Of a stretch of 64,000 bases of DNA, positions 60,395 through 64,000 are shown piece after piece. A program made the translations under genes and the position numbers. Each line of letters begins with the position of its first letter. Within the stretch, counting starts at the first letter, position 1. The DNA is taken from NCBI GenBank assembly GCA_023105745.1, contig JALGQZ010000006.1:34489686-34553685 (forward strand). Direction: 5' to 3'. The notes under the pieces were generated by a model that was given only the letters and a program-made list of their open reading frames with translations, had not been told where the DNA came from and ran no database searches. Source of the stretch: Austropuccinia psidii. Lineage: Eukaryota; Basidiomycota; Pucciniomycetes; Pucciniales; Sphaerophragmiaceae.

Positions 60395-60589
60395 GTAAAA
60401 TTGTGAGCCTTGAGGTATATTTTACATACCCAAATAGGCCACAATTATCTTAAAAATAAATTCTGAATTATGCATAACTCATAAGTCATCCATATATCCA
60501 AAATTCATCATTTTTGATTTCAGAAAAGATGAATAAATTTTTATTGAGTAAGTAAATCCATGGATTCAAGGCCAGATTTGGATTCTACA
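60395..60589 (+). repeat. Spacer of the inverted repeat, present again at 62310-62505
   Basis: TGTGAGCCTTGAGG, TTTTACATACCCAA, TATGCATAAC, CATAAGTCAT and GTAAATCCATGGATT occur here and, complemented, just outside the right arm. So the central segment is itself one of a repeated pair. Confidence 0.7.
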
Positions 60590-62280
60590 CAAAATTAACC
60601 TAGGGTAGCTCCATAGAGTGAATAAGCTCAAATTAACTCTTTGAGGTGGTAATATGTAAAATACTTCAATACCACATAAAAGATGCATTAAAATTTTTGT
60701 TTTTCTTACTTTCATGACAAAATAATGGGAATGTGAGAAATCCCATGTGACATATACACTAATAAAAGTGTTATGCATGTGTTGGGCACTTAATATCATG
60801 CTATTCTTTCATGGAATTTTGGTACACCCATAGTGGATATCTCACTTGAAGCTTAAATTTCTATTTTGACGTGAAAATAAGCAAGGGGGACAAAAGACAT
60901 CAAAAAGAGCAAGGGTACCCAACTTCTAAGGCCTCAGAGATGTGGACAGCTCCAAAGCTTGGATCCATGGCTGATCTTGGCCCAATTAATAAATCAAAAC
61001 ACTTTGGGAAGTTAGTTACCATGTTACAACTACTGTAAATGTTAAGAAAATAGCAAGTAACCTGCTATTTTGATGTTCCAAGGAGGTAAAGAGCTACTTA
61101 GACTCCTTTAACCATTTCAATTCTTAATGAATTTCCATGGATAGACCCTAAAAGAGTAATTAAAACCCTTTTTGGACTTGTATCCGTTGATTTACCTCAT
61201 AGCAACCAGTTAAACACTGATATTTGCAATTCTATGTAGAAAGAGGTAAAAACTTCAAAAATTCATTAAAATTACAATTCTCAATGAATCTCTTTGAAAC
61301 GTTCAGGGCCAATGGAGAACTGTATTACCTATGGTACAACCAAAAAGAATTATAGCTTTACTCGTAAAATTACAAGTTTTACTTACAGTCCATTTTTGAC
61401 TATTCTATGTGAAACACTGAATCTTCAAAAATCACAGTAATTACAACCTGTGATGAAATTGCGAACAACATTTATAAATTTGAGAAATTATTTATTATTT
61501 TGAAATAGAAGAAGATTTACAGATGTTAGTCCTTTTATTCTTAACCATATTTGGGTTAGTAGTCACCTAAAAGCATCAATTAAGTAATTATGATAATCTT
61601 AGGTGACAACATATGATGCAATCAATAATCCAAAAGGATTCATTGTCTTATCAATCACTGGTTTCTCAGTTTGCTCCATGGCACGCCTCTGTGAGCTGTT
61701 TTTGACTTAAAAGAGGCCTCCTCTTGCTGTTTTTTCCAAGAATCATCTTATTATCCATTTATATCATTGTTACCAACAAGTAAGTATTAGTTAAACTATT
61801 ATTAAGTTTTTTAATTCTTTCAGAATCAATCAAAAAGAGGTGAAATCATAGAATCCAACGATATATTGTTGTAATCATGCTATAAATCATTTTGATCCCT
61901 TAAATTCACAATTCTATGTCAAATTTCTCTACTTATATCTTTGAATAAGTTCTTTGGAGTATAAGTGAGTCATTTATCTTTAATTCTTAAAGTTATTCTC
62001 TAAAATTAGTTGTCTTCAAGAATTATCTTTATAATTATTCTTGAAAAAGATAATTATATATTAAAAGAATTTTATTATTTTAATAAAAGAAGTTTTTATT
62101 ATTAAATTCTTCTTGTAATTGATTCTTGTAGAAAATTACCTCTCACTGTTAAAATCACTAGTAGTGTTTAACACGTAAAAGAAATAATTCTTTGATTATT
62201 TAATTGGGGCTATTATACTATTTTATTATTATATTTCATAAGAGCAGACATATTACTGTTGAGTAATAGTAATATTATCA
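60590..62280 (-). repeat. Right arm of the large inverted repeat
   Basis: Complement of the left arm; see 58691-60390. A transcript through both arms would fold into a long hairpin. Confidence 0.75.
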
Positions 62281-62309
62281 TCAGTTTCATAGTCAAATCT
62301 TACAAAAAT

Positions 62310-62505
62310 TCATATCTGACCTGAAATCCATGGATTTACTTATTCAAAAACGGTTATTCATATTTTCTTAAATCAAAAATGATGAATGTTGGATATATTC
62401 ATGACTTATGGGTTATGCATAGTTCAGAATGAATTTTAATATTAATATTGCCCCAGTTGGGTATGTAAAATAAACCTCAAGGCTCACAAAATCAGATTTC
62501 ATTGA
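62310..62505 (-). repeat. Second copy of the inverted-repeat spacer
   Basis: On the minus strand it reads TGTGAGCCTTGAGGTTTATT and then follows 60395-60589 block by block. Confidence 0.7.
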
Positions 62506-63728
62506 ATATTAATGAATAAGCAAAAAGCAATTTTCATTTATTCAATGTCTCACTATATTACGTATAAACTCTTTTGTGTGTAATTTAACCATTGGAAAGG
62601 AGATCATAAAGATCTTGGAAGTTATTGAATCTTCAGTTGGCTTAGAATAACCTGAAACATGTACAAACAACTCCATTATAAGCTCAAATTGTTACAAAGA
62701 AACACTTCAACCTAACCCCAAATGGAATACCTTCTGTTAGGTGTAGATACCTTTCTCATGGTAGTTTTAAGTACAAAAGTGCCATATTTTTGATGAAAAA
62801 AATACTGAGGATGATTTAATGAATTAATTTTTAGAAGAGAGATAACTACAATTTTTTGTATATAAAAAAATCAAAATAATAATTTCAATTTTAATTCAAC
62901 TCCAAAAATTAGTGTTTTCCAAAAAGAGGTGATAAGATAAAAAACAATATTAAACTCTCTAATTGTAAAATTTTTTCCCACATGAAGGATTGTGGTTTAG
63001 TAGGAAATTTTCAATTCAAACTAAAGTGGGGCTGGGGCAAAATTCAGAAAAGATGACATCCAAGGGGAGAAAATGTGATCAAATATCCAAAAAAATGTAT
63101 GGAAATGGGTTTATTGTCATTTGGAAGACAGAAATAAAGGGAAAAGGAAAATTATTTCAGTGTCGAATACATAAAAAAATCAGGCATTTATATCTATTTG
63201 CAACTGGATCCCTCATATCAGCTATCAACTTTAACTTGATCTTTATTTCCTTGCAAAGATACTCAAACCACTAAATTATTTCCAAATGAAAACTCATTAA
63301 GGGTACAGAGTTGTAAATGTCTTCACAAGGTTCTTCATTGTTTTTAATTTTTTGAGTCAAGTAACCCCTGAACTCAGCCGATTGAGATCGTGTATTGTAA
63401 ATGTAATGGGCTACTGTAATACAATGACAGTCTCTGTCACCCTGGAAAGTGATTGAATTGGATGAATATTTCAAAATTTATTTTGGCCAGTATCCTGAGC
63501 CAGGTGCCTGATGGAAATGGATAAAAAAAATCAATTTTAAAATAACAAAAAAAATCTCACATCAAAATGAATTACAAGCTCCAAAATACTTTGAGAATTC
63601 ATCAATTTTGCAAAAAACCTTTTTTATATAATAAAAGTATAAATCAATTGCATCATAGACCTTCAAAGTGTTCTCAGGCTTGGGGGTATTTCTTTTAGAG
63701 GTTCTTCTGCTCTTGGAAAATCTTCTGG
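62506..63728. other. AT-rich stretch with one unrecognised protein-like reading
   Basis: At 62980-63274 (+) a reading with one frame change gives CGLVGNFQFKLKWGWGK, then MYGNGFIVIWKTEIKGKGK, LFQCRIHKKIRHLYLFATGS and a stop. Composition (Trp, Cys, Tyr) is unlike random AT-rich sequence and might be an exon of a worn gene. No family recognised. Confidence 0.3.
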
Positions 63729-64000
63729 TGTTACAGGGGCTCTTATGAAAGCAAGAGCGGCCTGGCACTCAGGAATCAAGAACTCACCTGGAGGGCTCCA
63801 AAGGAATAAAGAAAGAAAAGGAATATATTTCTTTAAGGAAGAATAAGAGTAAATAAAAGTTTGGAAAAGATAAAAGAAAAAGGAAGCCAATGGCCAAGAT
63901 AATAAAAAGCCAAAAGCCAAAGATCCAACCAAATGAATCCTCAATTGACTGTTTCAACCTGCCAGAAAGAACAATAAAATTAGTAAAGGATATGACCACC
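63729..64000 (-). repeat. Start of another Gypsy-C-family LTR, cut by the window end
   Basis: TGTTACAGGGGCTCTTATG, CGGCCTGGCACTCAGGAATCA, CAACCTGCCA and ATGACCACC follow the order of the LTR at 38188 with more differences than the Gypsy-C pair has between its own two LTRs. Orientation is the same as Gypsy-C. Whether it is solo or part of a full element cannot be told. Confidence 0.8.

Overview
The window is eukaryotic, AT-rich and almost entirely transposable elements in different stages of decay. I find no tRNA, rRNA, CRISPR or intact host gene. Introns of 59 to 61 bases with GT..AG ends can be read in two genes. The gag/pol families, the Myb/SANT-like gene and a Tet-like 2OG-Fe(II) oxygenase all look like those of rust fungi (Pucciniales). 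By recollection of those families the closest match is Austropuccinia psidii (myrtle rust). That is an inference, not a search result.

Layout from left to right. (1) 21-6248 is a PIF/Harbinger-type DNA transposon with 12-bp terminal inverted repeats. It carries a Myb/SANT-like gene (+), a Tet-like oxygenase gene (+) and a DDE transposase (-), all broken. (2) 6249-10465 is AT-rich filler with one worn retrotransposon LTR fragment. (3) 10471-15350 is a Ty1/copia element with both LTRs and a TAATA target duplication. (4) 15487-18276 is an hAT element with a nearly full-length but broken BED-finger transposase. (5) 19486-57949 is one Ty3/gypsy insertion (here Gypsy-A) blown up to 38 kb by nested insertions. 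(6) 58691-62280 is an imperfect inverted repeat with arms of about 1.7 kb. (7) 63729 to the end is the start of another Gypsy-C-type LTR.

The nested stack can be resolved by target-site duplications. Gypsy-A (minus strand, 2.1-kb LTRs) is flanked by CAGTG/AAGTG. A solo Gypsy-B LTR (21569-22984) sits inside its left LTR, a 1.08-kb hAT-like MITE (27291-28368, TATTAAAA duplications) in its gag, another solo Gypsy-B LTR (30660-31920, GGTAG) in its leader, and a full Gypsy-B element (33493-55622, CACTC) near its primer-binding site. Gypsy-B carries a solo LTR of its own family in the opposite orientation (37164-47875, TATGG/TATAG), and that LTR is split by a chromodomain-type Gypsy-C element (38188-47480, GTATC). 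Gypsy-B also carries an unclassified 1.76-kb insert (47984-49746, TGGAA). Removing the inserts rejoins the interrupted frames. LTR-pair similarity by eye (C most alike, then B, then A) agrees with the nesting order.

Removing Gypsy-A joins 57955 to 19485 on the minus strand and extends an open frame of an unrecognised gene by about 31 codons. The most interesting item is the Harbinger element that appears to carry a TET/JBP-type oxygenase gene as cargo.
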